A stretch of 64,000 nt of DNA from Methylorubrum populi (GCA_020741775.1 DYYG01000013.1:248001-312000), one strand, 5' to 3'. Shown: positions 17,872-26,520, numbered from the stretch's first letter. Notes: generated from the letters alone by a model not told the origin. Translations and numbers: made by a program.

Positions 17872-19332
17872 TCAGCCCGGAGCGAGGCCGAAGATCGAGC
17901 CGAGCGGCACGATCAGCGTGGCGCCGACATAGAAGCCGTCCTTCGACCGGTTGGCGGTGTAGGGATTCCAGTAGGAATTGCCGTTCACGAGGTATTGGAC
18001 GACCGGCTCGAAGAAGATGCCCTTGCCGAGCGCCAAGTGGGCATTGGCTTCGAAGATCAGCTTGTCGCGGGAATAGGCGCCGCCCGGGCCGCCGGAGATG
18101 AAGTTGGCGTCACCGAGGAACTGCGCGTAATCGGCGGAGATGCGCTGCCAGTTGACCTTGATGCCGTAGCGGTCGAGCGGCCGGCTCTGGTCGGGCGCCT
18201 GCAGGGTGAGGCCGGCGAAGGCGTTCCAGCGGATCGGCACCGTGGTGTCCGGGGCGTAGGCGAGGCTGGTATAGGCCTGGATCGAGGTCGGGTTGAGGTT
18301 GGCGGCGTCGGCCCCGCCATCGGCCCGCCAGATCACCTGAGAGCCGGTCAGGATCACGCCCGAGGTGCCCGCGTGCAGCCGCACCGGATCGCCCGGATTG
18401 AGCCCCTTCGACGTGCCGTAGATCGTCCTGAGGTTATCCTCGTGGTCGGCGGTGTTGTAGAAGCCGGTCAGGGCGATGCGGCTCGGGTAGAGGTCGGTCG
18501 CGAAGGTGGTGGAATGGCCGATCTCGGCCAGCGACAGCACGCCGTTCAGCGGCTCGTGGCCCCAGTCCCAGCCCGAGGAGAAGTTCGCCCCCGCCGTCAC
18601 GGCGAAGGCGCCGGCCTGGATGTAGTCCTCGGGGGTGATCTTGTAGGCGACGTTGGCGCCCCATACCCCGTAGAGCGGCGAGGAGACCGAGCCGTTGATC
18701 TGCAGGATGTCTTGGAAGCAGCTCACGCTCGATTGGCAGGGGGGCAGGGCGTAGTAGCGGTTGGGATGGGTGCGCCCGACCTCGATGGCAAGGCGGTCGT
18801 CGAGCAGGCGCTGCTCGTAGGTGAGGACCGAGAGCCGGGCGATGTCCCGGTTATAGGTCGGCTGGTAGCCGATGGTGGTGTCGCCGATATCGGCGCCCAT
18901 GTTGCGGTTGTTCCAGCGCAGGCCGAAGAAGGTCTCGGTGAGGTGGAAGTAGCCGCCACGGATGCCGGCGAGCGTATTGAGATCCGCGTCGAGGCTGAGG
19001 ACGTAATAGGCGGAATTGGAGAGCTGGCCGGGGCGCAGGCCCGCGCTCGGATTGGCGAAGAAGAAGTTGTAGACGTTGACGTCGAAGCTCAGTCCGGCGG
19101 CGGCGAGCGAGGCGGCATAGGGCGCGAGCGGCCCGTGCCATTTCACGACGCCGTCGGGGGCGACGCCGATGGCCTCCGGGTCGGTCGCGGGGCCGGCTTC
19201 CCCGGTGAAGCGTTCCACCGCGCTCGGCGATTGCGCCAGGGCGGGCGCCGCAGCGAGCGGCAGGGTGCAGGCAAGTCCGGTGGTCAGGAGCAGGCGGCGC
19301 AGGGCAGGCGGCAGGGGCAGGACGTTCGGCAT
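17872..19332 (-). CDS. Outer-membrane porin, OprB-like (carbohydrate-selective porin family)
   Basis: 486 aa from the ATG at 19332; an in-frame GTG at 19359 is an alternative. The signal peptide ends ALAQ near residue 34. The mature chain shows alternating aromatic/polar beta strands typical of a porin, e.g. GFYNTADHEDNLR, FEPVVQYLVNGNSYWNPY and DGFYVGATLIVPLG at the C-terminus. It has one Met and two Cys (CQSSVSC) after the signal peptide. It lies 53 bp upstream of the DszA-like gene and is probably the first gene of the cluster, giving an outer-membrane entry path for the transported compound. Confidence 0.75.
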   Translation of the reverse strand: MPNVLPLPPALRRLLLTTGLACTLPLAAAPALAQSPSAVERFTGEAGPATDPEAIGVAPDGVVKWHGPLAPYAASLAAAGLSFDVNVYNFFFANPSAGLRPGQLSNSAYYVLSLDADLNTLAGIRGGYFHLTETFFGLRWNNRNMGADIGDTTIGYQPTYNRDIARLSVLTYEQRLLDDRLAIEVGRTHPNRYYALPPCQSSVSCFQDILQINGSVSSPLYGVWGANVAYKITPEDYIQAGAFAVTAGANFSSGWDWGHEPLNGVLSLAEIGHSTTFATDLYPSRIALTGFYNTADHEDNLRTIYGTSKGLNPGDPVRLHAGTSGVILTGSQVIWRADGGADAANLNPTSIQAYTSLAYAPDTTVPIRWNAFAGLTLQAPDQSRPLDRYGIKVNWQRISADYAQFLGDANFISGGPGGAYSRDKLIFEANAHLALGKGIFFEPVVQYLVNGNSYWNPYTANRSKDGFYVGATLIVPLGSIFGLAPG

Positions 19333-19546
19333 CAGGCTCGTTTTCAGGCAGACGCGCACAGGTCATCGGGCTGGAGCGAAACCGGCGGTGAAGCGGTTCG
19401 AGGGAGCGCCAGCCTGCATCGCGCAGGGATTTGCCAGGGGAGGCCGGCGAAGGCGGACGAGGATCTGTCCGCCCAGCAGGCCGCTGTTCCGATGAAGGAC
19501 GAGCGAAGGCTTGGGGCCGTCCCTCGTTCTTTATTGGATGCCGATG

Positions 19547-19576
19547 ATTATTCAGAAACGTGACCTGTCCGGTCAA
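19547..19576 (-). promoter_or_regulatory. Predicted sigma-70-type promoter of the organosulfur cluster
   Basis: On the minus strand, TTGACC (19576-19571) and AATAAT (19552-19547) are separated by 18 bp. Each differs from the consensus at one position. The -35 overlaps a small inverted repeat TGACC-N5-GGTCA (19561-19575), a possible operator. Transcription would start near 19540 and leave a leader of about 208 nt before the porin ATG at 19332. Confidence 0.45.
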
Positions 19577-20064
19577 TGAAATTGGTTGCTGTTTTTCGCC
19601 GGTGCTATGGGACAACATTGTCCCTCACGAGCATCAGGAAGGACAATGATATAGATGCGATGGTAGGATTGTTCGATGGTTCGATCTGCAACCTGACGAA
19701 TTCATCGGTCGGCAGGATGTTTGAGGGCAAGTCGTGCGGCGTATCGATGCCTATGCCATCAGCGGGGAGAAAATTGCCGAAATGAAAGAAAATGTTCGGT
19801 GTCGATGCAGATGAAAAACGGATATTCTATGAAATTGATTTTATAAAATACAAATTTCTATCGACCCGAGATTGGGATGTCGAAGATATTCGGTGGGATT
19901 TGCCTCGAAGTCTGGAAACCGTCGGTCTGATATCGGGGTGGCCATTCCCCCGGTCCCCTCGGCTCGGCCGCCGTCTTTGCGCGGCTTGAGAGGGCCGCAG
20001 CATGAGGATTGTGGGAGTGGCCAGCAGGTGAACTCAAACAGGCTCTGATCCGGGATCCGCAGAC

Positions 20065-20086
20065 GTGGTTGCCGGTTCCGCGAGAG
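20065..20086. repeat. 22-bp exact repeat, copy 2
   Basis: Identical to 7098-7119, with partly matching flanks on the right side. It lies just beyond the AT-rich island, in the interval between the two porin genes. Confidence 0.6.
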
Positions 20087-20274
20087 AACAGGCGGCCCGA
20101 TCAAGCCGGGAGAGCCGTTTTTAGGGTCCAGGGATCATGAAAATGCCCGAGCCGGGGCGCCGCTGAGGCGCTTCGCCGACGCTCGTGATGAGCGAGGGCG
20201 GCCATTCCGAGGCGAGCGACCGCACAGCGGATCAGAGGCTATCGGGTCATCGAGAACGGTGTCGCAGACATGGT

Positions 20275-20318
20275 TTTATCCCGCTCACGACCTGATCCGA
20301 GGTCGTGAGCGGGATAAA
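20275..20318 (-). terminator. Perfect 19-bp hairpin downstream of the porin gene 20354-21967
   Basis: Arms 20275-20293 and 20300-20318 are exact reverse complements (TTTATCCCGCTCACGACCT and its complement) around a GATCCG loop. It starts 36 bp past the stop of the minus-strand porin gene, as expected for a terminator. There is no long U-run after it on that strand. Confidence 0.65.
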
Positions 20319-20353
20319 GGCGCTGATCACGTCAAGCAGGCTCTCAGCTTCTC

Positions 20354-21967
20354 TTAGAAGAAGATGGTCGTGTTGAGGTAGCCGTAGAACGTATTGCCCG
20401 TATCCGGCGCGTTGGGGGCGTTGCGCAGGAAGTCGCCCTTGATCAGGTAAGCCGCTCCGGTGTCGAGCAGCATGGTGTCGGGCACGAGCCAGTAGCGCAG
20501 GCGGGCCTCGATCTGCTGGCCGGCGAAGGTGCCGGAGCGGCCGGTCCGGTCGCGCACGCCGGTGAAGGCCGCGGAATCGGTCGCGCTGTCCAGCCAGAAC
20601 GGCCGGTAGGCGATGAACATGTCCCAGGTGCGCGAGGGTGTGACCTCGAACCGGACGGCGGGGGAGATCAGGTTGGCGCGCTGGATCGGCCCGTAGAGAC
20701 CCGTGGGGCCGTACTCGAAGCGCCGGGCGCCGAACAGCGTATCGAAGCGGTTATAGGTGTTGGGGTTGGAGCCGTCGCCGCTCGCCTGATCGTATTGCAG
20801 CGCGAGCCGCGGCAGCCAGGCCGTGTCGAAGGTGTAGCCGACCTCGCCGTGGACGAAGAAGGCCGAGACATCGAGGTCGCGCGTATCGGTGATGGCCGCC
20901 GTGTCGCGGGCCAGACCCGTCTGGTAGATGCCTTCGAAATCCCAGTCGAACTGGCCGGGTTTGGGTACGCGGGCCAGCCGGGCGCCGGGCGTGAACAGGC
21001 GCCGGTTGCGGGACTGGAACCCCGGCGCATCCTGCTCGTAGAGCCCGTAGCCGTAGACCTCGAAGGTCCCGCCGAAGACGTTGGCGAAGGTGTAGGAGCC
21101 GCCGAACAGCTGCAGGTCGAGGCTTTCCCGGTCCCAGACGATCTCGTTGTCGAGCAGGCCCGGCACGTCACCCGGCAGGCGGGTATGCGGCATGAACCAG
21201 AGCAGGGTCATGCGGTCCTTGTTGGCGCCCTGCCAATCGAAGGACACGCCGGTATAGGCGTTGATGGTGTTGCGGAACTGCTGGCGCGAGATCAGACGGC
21301 GGGAACCGACATTCTTGGTCTGACGGCCGGCGGTGATGCTGCTCTTGGAGCCTTCCCCGGTGAAGGCGGAGAGATCCGCGTCGAGGTAGAGCTGCCCGAT
21401 CTCGAGGGCGTTGATTTCGGTGGCGGCCGCCGTGGAATTGCGGCGTTGGAAATAGCCGCGGCTGTCGAACAGCTCTCCACCGAAGCGGACGGGGCCGGCA
21501 TCGTACTCGACGAACAGGGTTCCCAGGAACGAGGCCAGGATGTCGTCGCGCGCGTTGGGCGGCACCGGGCGGAACTGGTTGTTGATACCCTCGATCCGGG
21601 GCCGGAACGTACCGTTGATCTTGAAATTGTCCGGTCTGCCCAGCGCCTCGTAGAGGGAGAAGGCGGGCGCTCCCTTTGGCGCTCCCTGGAAATAGGGCCA
21701 AGTCGGCCCCTTCGCGGGGAGGAGCGCTGCCGGCGGGGGCGGTGCAGCCTCGGATTGCGGGCGGAGATGGGGTTTGGCCCGGTCCGTCCTCGTCCTGACC
21801 CTCGTCTTGGCCCGTCCGTTTCTGGCCCTGCCGTTCTCCAGCGCCTGAGCATGGCCTTGTCCGCCCACGGCCTGCGCCTCGACCTGAGACTGGGGCCGAA
21901 GCTGCGCATGGGCGGCGGCGGGACACAGAGCGGCGATCAGCGCCACGGACAGGAGCGACTGCTTCAA
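20354..21967 (-). CDS. Outer-membrane porin/channel, alginate-export-like beta barrel
   Basis: 537 aa. The start is a TTG at 21967 with AGAGG 5 nt upstream; the nearby ATG at 21984 is out of frame. The signal peptide ends AAAHAQ (about residue 22). A basic, low-complexity linker (RARNGRAKTRVRTRTDR, then PPPPAALLPAKG) precedes the barrel. Barrel strands such as FGGELFDSRGYFQRR and FEVYGYGLYEQD, RQQFRNTINAYTGVSFDW, and the C-terminal YGYLNTTIFF resemble the alginate-export porin family. The substrate is unknown. It is monocistronic, with its own leader hairpin and terminator, so regulation independent of the sulfur cluster is likely. Confidence 0.78.
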   Translation of the reverse strand: MKQSLLSVALIAALCPAAAHAQLRPQSQVEAQAVGGQGHAQALENGRARNGRAKTRVRTRTDRAKPHLRPQSEAAPPPPAALLPAKGPTWPYFQGAPKGAPAFSLYEALGRPDNFKINGTFRPRIEGINNQFRPVPPNARDDILASFLGTLFVEYDAGPVRFGGELFDSRGYFQRRNSTAAATEINALEIGQLYLDADLSAFTGEGSKSSITAGRQTKNVGSRRLISRQQFRNTINAYTGVSFDWQGANKDRMTLLWFMPHTRLPGDVPGLLDNEIVWDRESLDLQLFGGSYTFANVFGGTFEVYGYGLYEQDAPGFQSRNRRLFTPGARLARVPKPGQFDWDFEGIYQTGLARDTAAITDTRDLDVSAFFVHGEVGYTFDTAWLPRLALQYDQASGDGSNPNTYNRFDTLFGARRFEYGPTGLYGPIQRANLISPAVRFEVTPSRTWDMFIAYRPFWLDSATDSAAFTGVRDRTGRSGTFAGQQIEARLRYWLVPDTMLLDTGAAYLIKGDFLRNAPNAPDTGNTFYGYLNTTIFF

Positions 21968-22749
21968 GACAACCTCTGTTTCATGCTGTAAAAGGCGCCA
22001 AGATCATGAATGATCTTGTCTTTAGCCTTCTATGGTGCGTGTCTTCTGCCATGATTACTTGAATCACGGCGCTCACGGACTAAACCGACGAGCCTGATCG
22101 TCTCTTGTTATCGATGAACAAGGCGTCGAACCGCGCGACGCGAGACCTCGCAGTGTGACTTCGTGAGGGAACGCAGGCTCAGCACGCGCCGGGCTTGCGC
22201 TCATCGATATCCCGATAGGATCTGATTACACCAACGTTAGATTTGGTCAAATACATAATTCAAATATGATCCGGGTATGCGCAATTTTTTTCATGATCCT
22301 TCGATGTTCGTGGGCCTGATAGGGTGGTTTCGGGCTATTTATGTCACTTCGCATAATATTGGCCGCAGCGCGGGATTAAAATGATCTTGGGGCGGAGGCC
22401 CTGCCAAGGCCGTGCCGGGCGCGACATGCGCAAGGCCGGGGACGGCCCCGCTGCGCCGGTCGCCCGAACAGGCGCGATGCGAAGGCCTGGGTCGGAGGGC
22501 AGGTTCGGTGGCGCGGGAGCGGCCGGCATTCGCCGCAAACGACGCCGGGGCGCGATCAAACGAAACGGCGTCGGACCCTCCTCGGGACCAGCGCCGCGCT
22601 GTCGTGATGCGGCGGGCGCGCTTCCCGCTCGGCCGGTCATGCAAGGCGAGCACGCTTCGCAGCGCCCGGCCGCGCGTGAAGACCGGTGCCGAACAAGTTG
22701 CAGGGTGAGCGATGAATCGCTGAGAAAGCTGAAGCGACAGCGATTTAGG
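21968..22749. other. Gene-free interval between porin and tRNA-Gly
   Basis: Apart from the leader hairpin I find no supportable gene in these 782 bp. The stretch 22200-22340 is AT-rich (e.g. CAAATACATAATTCAAATATG) and may hold promoters or be decayed DNA. Open frames in 22339-22782 are GC-driven, have no signal or domain, and one runs straight through the tRNA. Confidence 0.5.
21999..22018 (-). promoter_or_regulatory. Inverted repeat in the porin leader
   Basis: CAAGATCA-TGAA-TGATCTTG, perfect 8-bp arms, lies 31 bp upstream of the TTG start of the porin at 20354-21967. It could be a repressor operator or a leader hairpin affecting translation. No known regulator motif is recognised. Confidence 0.4.
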
Positions 22750-22824
22750 TGGAGCGGGCGATCGGGATCGAACCGACGACATTCAGCTTGGGAAGCTGAC
22801 GTTCTACCACTGAACTACGCCCGC
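22750..22824 (-). tRNA. tRNA-Gly(CCC)
   Basis: The minus strand reads GCGGGCGTAGTTCAGTGGTA, the anticodon arm TCAGC-TTCCCAA-GCTGA with anticodon CCC, then the T arm GTCGGTTCGATCCCGATC and the acceptor CGCCCGCT, with an encoded CCA at 22752-22750. The acceptor stem pairs fully (GCGGGCG/CGCCCGC). It reads GGG codons. Confidence 0.96.
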
Positions 22825-23132
22825 ATCCGGCCGCTCGGGAGTGCCGACGCACTCTGAGCCGGAAGGGTGCTTTCGTGAGCACGCTCCGAAGCACGTCATT
22901 TTCATAAGCGATGACGGGCGCCTGTCCAACCCCAAAATGCGCGCCGCCTCAGAGCGCGTGAGGAAACGCCCGAGGCCGCGCCCTTTCCTCTCTGCTCGCG
23001 ATGGCGCAGCGGGGGTTTTGCGAGAGATACCGAGAGCCGCGCGCGATCATGTTGCCATCGAGCATGGCTCCAAGCCCTTGTTTTGATGTGCCTTGTTGCG
23101 CCGAACCGGTGCCTGCTTCGGCGGAGCGCATT
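22825..23132. other. 308 bp with no recognisable feature
   Basis: Between the tRNA gene and the 3' end of the membrane-protein gene at 23133-23618. It presumably contains the tRNA promoter on the minus strand. No gene, repeat or clear hairpin was seen. Confidence 0.4.
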
Positions 23133-23618
23133 CTAGGGCGCTGGTCTCGGGCCGACGGTGCGGCCGGCGATCAGCCAGTAGACGAAGCCGGAAGCGGCTC
23201 CGGTGACGAGGAGGAGCGCGGTGAGCCGGGCCTCCGCTCCCGTCGCCGCCGCAGGCGAAGCAGGGCCGCCACGGGCGAGCCAGGGCAGGAGCGCGGTGAG
23301 GGTGCCGGTTCCGCCGCCATACCAGACGAAGGAGCGCAGCCCGAGGGCCTCGCCGAGCAGCGCGGTCAGCACCGGTGGCAGGATCAGCAGCACGGCGAGC
23401 GCCTGGGCAAAGGCGAGGGCCGCCATCACCGCGATGTCCGGTGGCAGGCCCTCGGCGAGATCCGCGAGGCCGGAGAACAGTCCGACAAGTCCGAGCCGTC
23501 CGAAGGCGTCGCGGAAGTCCGGATCGAGGAGCACGCCGGCGCCGAGGGTCAGGGCGCCGGCGGGGATCGCCAGGAGGAGGGCGAAAGCGGCCAGGAAGAG
23601 GCGTGTCAGCCACGGCAT
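23133..23618 (-). CDS. Small inner-membrane protein of unknown function
   Basis: 161 aa from the ATG at 23618; a TTG two codons earlier is possible. Four hydrophobic stretches are visible: about residues 8-28 (LFLAAFALLLAIPAGALTLGAGV), 60-87, 93-112 and 131-154. There is no charged catalytic motif and no family I recognise. It follows gmaS on the same strand with a 161-bp gap and could be co-transcribed with the NMG genes, but nothing in the sequence links it to methylamine. It is conserved in style with other small hypothetical membrane proteins. Confidence 0.6.
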   Translation of the reverse strand: MPWLTRLFLAAFALLLAIPAGALTLGAGVLLDPDFRDAFGRLGLVGLFSGLADLAEGLPPDIAVMAALAFAQALAVLLILPPVLTALLGEALGLRSFVWYGGGTGTLTALLPWLARGGPASPAAATGAEARLTALLLVTGAASGFVYWLIAGRTVGPRPAP

Positions 23619-23779
23619 CGGCAAACCCGGTCCCGATCTCCCGCGCGGTCCGCGGAGGCGGCGCGACGGCGTTGCGGCCGGCCTCGGCCATCGGGAGAAG
23701 GGGAGGTCCGGTCTGCCCCGCTATAGCGCATCGGCCCGGATCTGGATCCGGGCCGGTCGCTTCGAGCCGGCCGGTGGGC

Positions 23780-25078
23780 TCAGCAGTCGAGGGTCGTGTC
23801 CCGCTCCCACTGGGTCAGGTGGCGGCAGTAATCGTCCCATTCCTGCCGCTTGAGCTTGAGGTAGCTCGGCACGAAGGAGCCCAGCGCCTCGTTGAGGACG
23901 GTGCTCGACTCCAGGGCGCGCAGCGCGTCGAGCAGGTTGAGCGGCAGCTTCTTGACGCCCTCGACCTTGTGCCCGTCGGTATACATGTTGATGTCGAGGC
24001 GCTGGCCCGGATCGCGCTGCTGGCGGATGCCGTCGAGGCCGGCCGCCAGGATGCCCGCCTGGAGCAGGTAGGGGTTGGCGGCCCCGTCGGCGAGGCGGAA
24101 CTCGAACCGTCCGCCATCGGGGATGCGGATCATGTGGGTGCGGTTGTTGCCGGTATAGGTCACGGTGTTGGGCGCCCAGGTCGCGCCGGAGGTCGTGCGC
24201 GGGGCATTGATGCGCTTGTAGGAATTCACGCACGGGTTGGTCAGCGCCGCGAGAGCGTCGGCCGAGTGGATCAGGCCGCCGATGAAGTGATAGCCCTTGC
24301 GCGACAGGCCGATCTCGTCCGAGCTGTCGGCGAACACGTTCTGCCCGCCGCTCCAGAGCGAGACATGGGCGTGGCAGCCGGAGCCGGTCAGGTCCATGAA
24401 GGGCTTGGGCATGAAGGTCGCGCGGAAGCCGTGCTTCTCGGCGATCGAGCGGGCCATGTACTTGAAGAAGGCGTGCCGGTCGGCGGTGACGAGGGCGTCG
24501 TCGTAATCCCAGTTCATCTCGAACTGGCCGTTCGCGTCCTCGTGGTCGTTCTGGTAGGGCTTCCAGCCCAAGCTCAGCATCGCGTCACAGATCTCGCTGA
24601 TGACGTCGTAGCGGCGCATCAGGGCGGATTGGTCGTAGCAGGGCTTGGTCTGCTTGTCGGCGGTGTCGGCGGGCTCCGAGCCGCAGGGCGTGATCAGGAA
24701 GAACTCGCACTCGACGCCGCTCTTCATCTGCAGCCCCTCGCGGGCTGCTTCCTTGATGAGGCGCTTGAGGATGTTGCGCGGGCCCTGCTCCACCGCCTTG
24801 CCATCCATCACGAGGTCGGCGGGCAGCCAGCCCACCTCGGGTTTCCAGGGCAGCTGGATCAGGCCGGACGGGTCGGGCACGGCCAGCAGGTCGGCATCCG
24901 CCGGGCTCATGTCGAGCCAGGTCGCGAAGCCGGCGAAGCCGGCGCCGTTGCGGCAGGTGCTGCCGATGGCGGCGGCCGGCACGAGCTTGGCGCGCTGGGT
25001 GCCGAACAGATCAGTATAGGAAACGAGGAAATACTTGATACCGCGTTCTTTGGCGGCAGTTTCAAGTTCGTGCGTCAT
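23780..25078 (-). CDS. gmaS: Gamma-glutamylmethylamide synthetase (glutamine-synthetase-like)
   Basis: 432 aa. The ATG at 25078 has GGGAGGG about 9 nt upstream; the in-frame GTG at 25087 abuts that site and is rejected. Glutamine synthetase fold: GVECEFFLI supplies metal-binding acids, GSGCHAHVSLW is the His-containing ATP/metal loop, and NRTHMIRIPDGGRFEFRLADGAANPYL the glutamate/metal site. Type III-like enzymes of this group include GlnT and GmaS. Its place after mgsABC, opposite mgdABCD, favours GmaS. It ligates methylamine to glutamate with ATP, the first NMG step. A GlnT role in ammonia assimilation is the alternative. Confidence 0.88.
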   Translation of the reverse strand: MTHELETAAKERGIKYFLVSYTDLFGTQRAKLVPAAAIGSTCRNGAGFAGFATWLDMSPADADLLAVPDPSGLIQLPWKPEVGWLPADLVMDGKAVEQGPRNILKRLIKEAAREGLQMKSGVECEFFLITPCGSEPADTADKQTKPCYDQSALMRRYDVISEICDAMLSLGWKPYQNDHEDANGQFEMNWDYDDALVTADRHAFFKYMARSIAEKHGFRATFMPKPFMDLTGSGCHAHVSLWSGGQNVFADSSDEIGLSRKGYHFIGGLIHSADALAALTNPCVNSYKRINAPRTTSGATWAPNTVTYTGNNRTHMIRIPDGGRFEFRLADGAANPYLLQAGILAAGLDGIRQQRDPGQRLDINMYTDGHKVEGVKKLPLNLLDALRALESSTVLNEALGSFVPSYLKLKRQEWDDYCRHLTQWERDTTLDC

Positions 25079-25161
25079 CGCAGGCACCCTCCCGGAAGCG
25101 GTGGATCGCTGAAGAAAGAGAAAGGGCCGCCCTTCGAATCTTCAGGAGCGGCCCTCGCACG

Positions 25162-26520
25162 TCACATGCCGGTCTTGCCGGGGATCCAGGTGGTGCCGGC
25201 CAGTGGCACCTGCGCCATGGCGGCGGCCTCGATGGTCAGCGCCACCAGATCCTCGGGCTCGAGGTTGTGCAGGTGGCTCTTGCCGCAGGCGCGGGCGATG
25301 GTCTGGGCCTCCAGGGTCATCACCGCGAGGTAATTGGCGAGCCGCCGCCCGGCGAGTTCCGGATCGAGGCGCTTGGCGAGCTCCGGATCCTGGGTGGTGA
25401 TGCCGGCGGGGTCGCGCCCCTCGTGCCAGTCGTCATAGGCGCCCGCCGTGGTACCCAGCGCCCGGTATTCCTCCTCCCAGCGGGGGTCGTTGTCGCCCAG
25501 CGCGATCAGCGCGGCGGTGCCGATGGCCACCGCGTCGGCTCCGAGCGCCAGCACCTTGGCCACGTCGGCGCCCGAGCGGATACCGCCGGAGACGATGAGC
25601 TGGACCTTCCGGTGCATGCCGAGATCCTGCAGCGCCTGCACGGCGGGGCGGATCGCGGCCAGGGTCGGAATGCCGACATGCTCGATGAACACGTCCTGGG
25701 TCGCGGCGGTGCCGCCCTGCATGCCGTCGAGCACCACCACGTCGGCGCCCGATTTCACCGCGAGTGCGGTGTCGTAATAGGGCCGCGAGGCACCGACCTT
25801 GACGTAGATCGGCTTCTCCCAATCGGTGATCTCGCGCAATTCCTCGATCTTGATCGCGAGGTCGTCCGGCCCGGTCCAGTCCGGGTGGCGGCAGGCGGAG
25901 CGCTGGTCGATGCCCGGGGGCAGGCAGCGCATCCCGGCGACGCGTTCGGTGATCTTCTGGCCGAGCAGCATGCCGCCGCCGCCGGGCTTGGCGCCCTGGC
26001 CGATCACCACCTCGATGGCGTCGGCCTTGCGCAGGTCGTCCGGGTTCATGCCGTAGCGCGACGGCAGGTATTGGTAGACCAGGGTCTTGGAGTGGCCGCG
26101 CTCCTCCGGCGTCATGCCGCCGTCGCCCGTCGTGGTCGAGGTGCCGGCGATCGACGCACCGCGCCCGAGCGCCTCCTTGGCGTTGGCCGAGAGCGAGCCG
26201 AAGCTCATGCCGGCGATGGTGACCGGCGTCTTCAGGTGGATCGGCTTCTTGGCGAAGCGGCTGCCCAGCACCACCTCGGTGCCGCAGCGCTCACGGTAGC
26301 CTTCGAGCGGGTAGCGGCTGATCGAGGCGCCGAGGAACAGCAGGTCGTCGAAATGCGGCAGGGCGCGCTTCGCCCCGGCGCCGCGAATGTCGTAGATGCC
26401 GGTCGCCGCCGCGCGGCGGATCTCGGACATCACCTCGGGCGTGAAGGTCGCCGAGGTGCGCGGCTTGGTGCGCGGCGTCTCGCGCGGATCCTTGGACGGA
26501 TCCTTGGGATGCTCGGCCAT
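25162..26520 (-). CDS. mgsC: N-methylglutamate synthase subunit C (FMN-binding glutamate-synthase-like domain)
   Basis: 452 aa. It corresponds to the FMN/Fe-S synthase domain of glutamate synthase: TPVTIAGMSFGSLSANAKEALGRGA, GDGGMTPEERGHS, QGAKPGGGGMLLGQKI, VVVLDGMQGGTAATQ and LIVSGGIRSGADVAKVLALGADAVAIG (FMN phosphate site). Cys pairs are sparse but MRCLPPGIDQRSACRHPD holds two Cys likely bound to the Fe-S cluster. With MgsA and MgsB it turns gamma-glutamylmethylamide and 2-oxoglutarate into N-methylglutamate and glutamate. Its ATG shares one base with the mgsB stop, showing translational coupling. The GlxD name is used for homologues elsewhere. Confidence 0.9.
   Translation of the reverse strand: MAEHPKDPSKDPRETPRTKPRTSATFTPEVMSEIRRAAATGIYDIRGAGAKRALPHFDDLLFLGASISRYPLEGYRERCGTEVVLGSRFAKKPIHLKTPVTIAGMSFGSLSANAKEALGRGASIAGTSTTTGDGGMTPEERGHSKTLVYQYLPSRYGMNPDDLRKADAIEVVIGQGAKPGGGGMLLGQKITERVAGMRCLPPGIDQRSACRHPDWTGPDDLAIKIEELREITDWEKPIYVKVGASRPYYDTALAVKSGADVVVLDGMQGGTAATQDVFIEHVGIPTLAAIRPAVQALQDLGMHRKVQLIVSGGIRSGADVAKVLALGADAVAIGTAALIALGDNDPRWEEEYRALGTTAGAYDDWHEGRDPAGITTQDPELAKRLDPELAGRRLANYLAVMTLEAQTIARACGKSHLHNLEPEDLVALTIEAAAMAQVPLAGTTWIPGKTGM

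Larger units (their letters stand above)
19333..20353. other. 1-kb gene-free interval with an AT-rich island
   Basis: Between the two porin genes. From about 19550 to 19950 the sequence is visibly AT-richer than its surroundings (for example AAATTGATTTTATAAAATACAAATT around 19829-19853). Two short plus-strand frames (19576-19785, 69 codons; 19792-19989, 65 codons) resemble nothing I know and are not called as genes. The interval also holds the predicted promoter of the organosulfur cluster, a 22-bp dispersed repeat and a strong hairpin. The base change suggests a remnant of foreign DNA. Confidence 0.6.

Noticed and set aside
19576..19989. Two small plus-strand genes in the AT-rich island
   Set aside because: Neither has a good ribosome binding site, signal peptide, domain or partner; both look like chance frames in decayed DNA.
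22381..22857. 158-codon plus-strand frame near the tRNA
   Set aside because: It reads through the tRNA-Gly gene in antisense and shows no signal peptide or domain.
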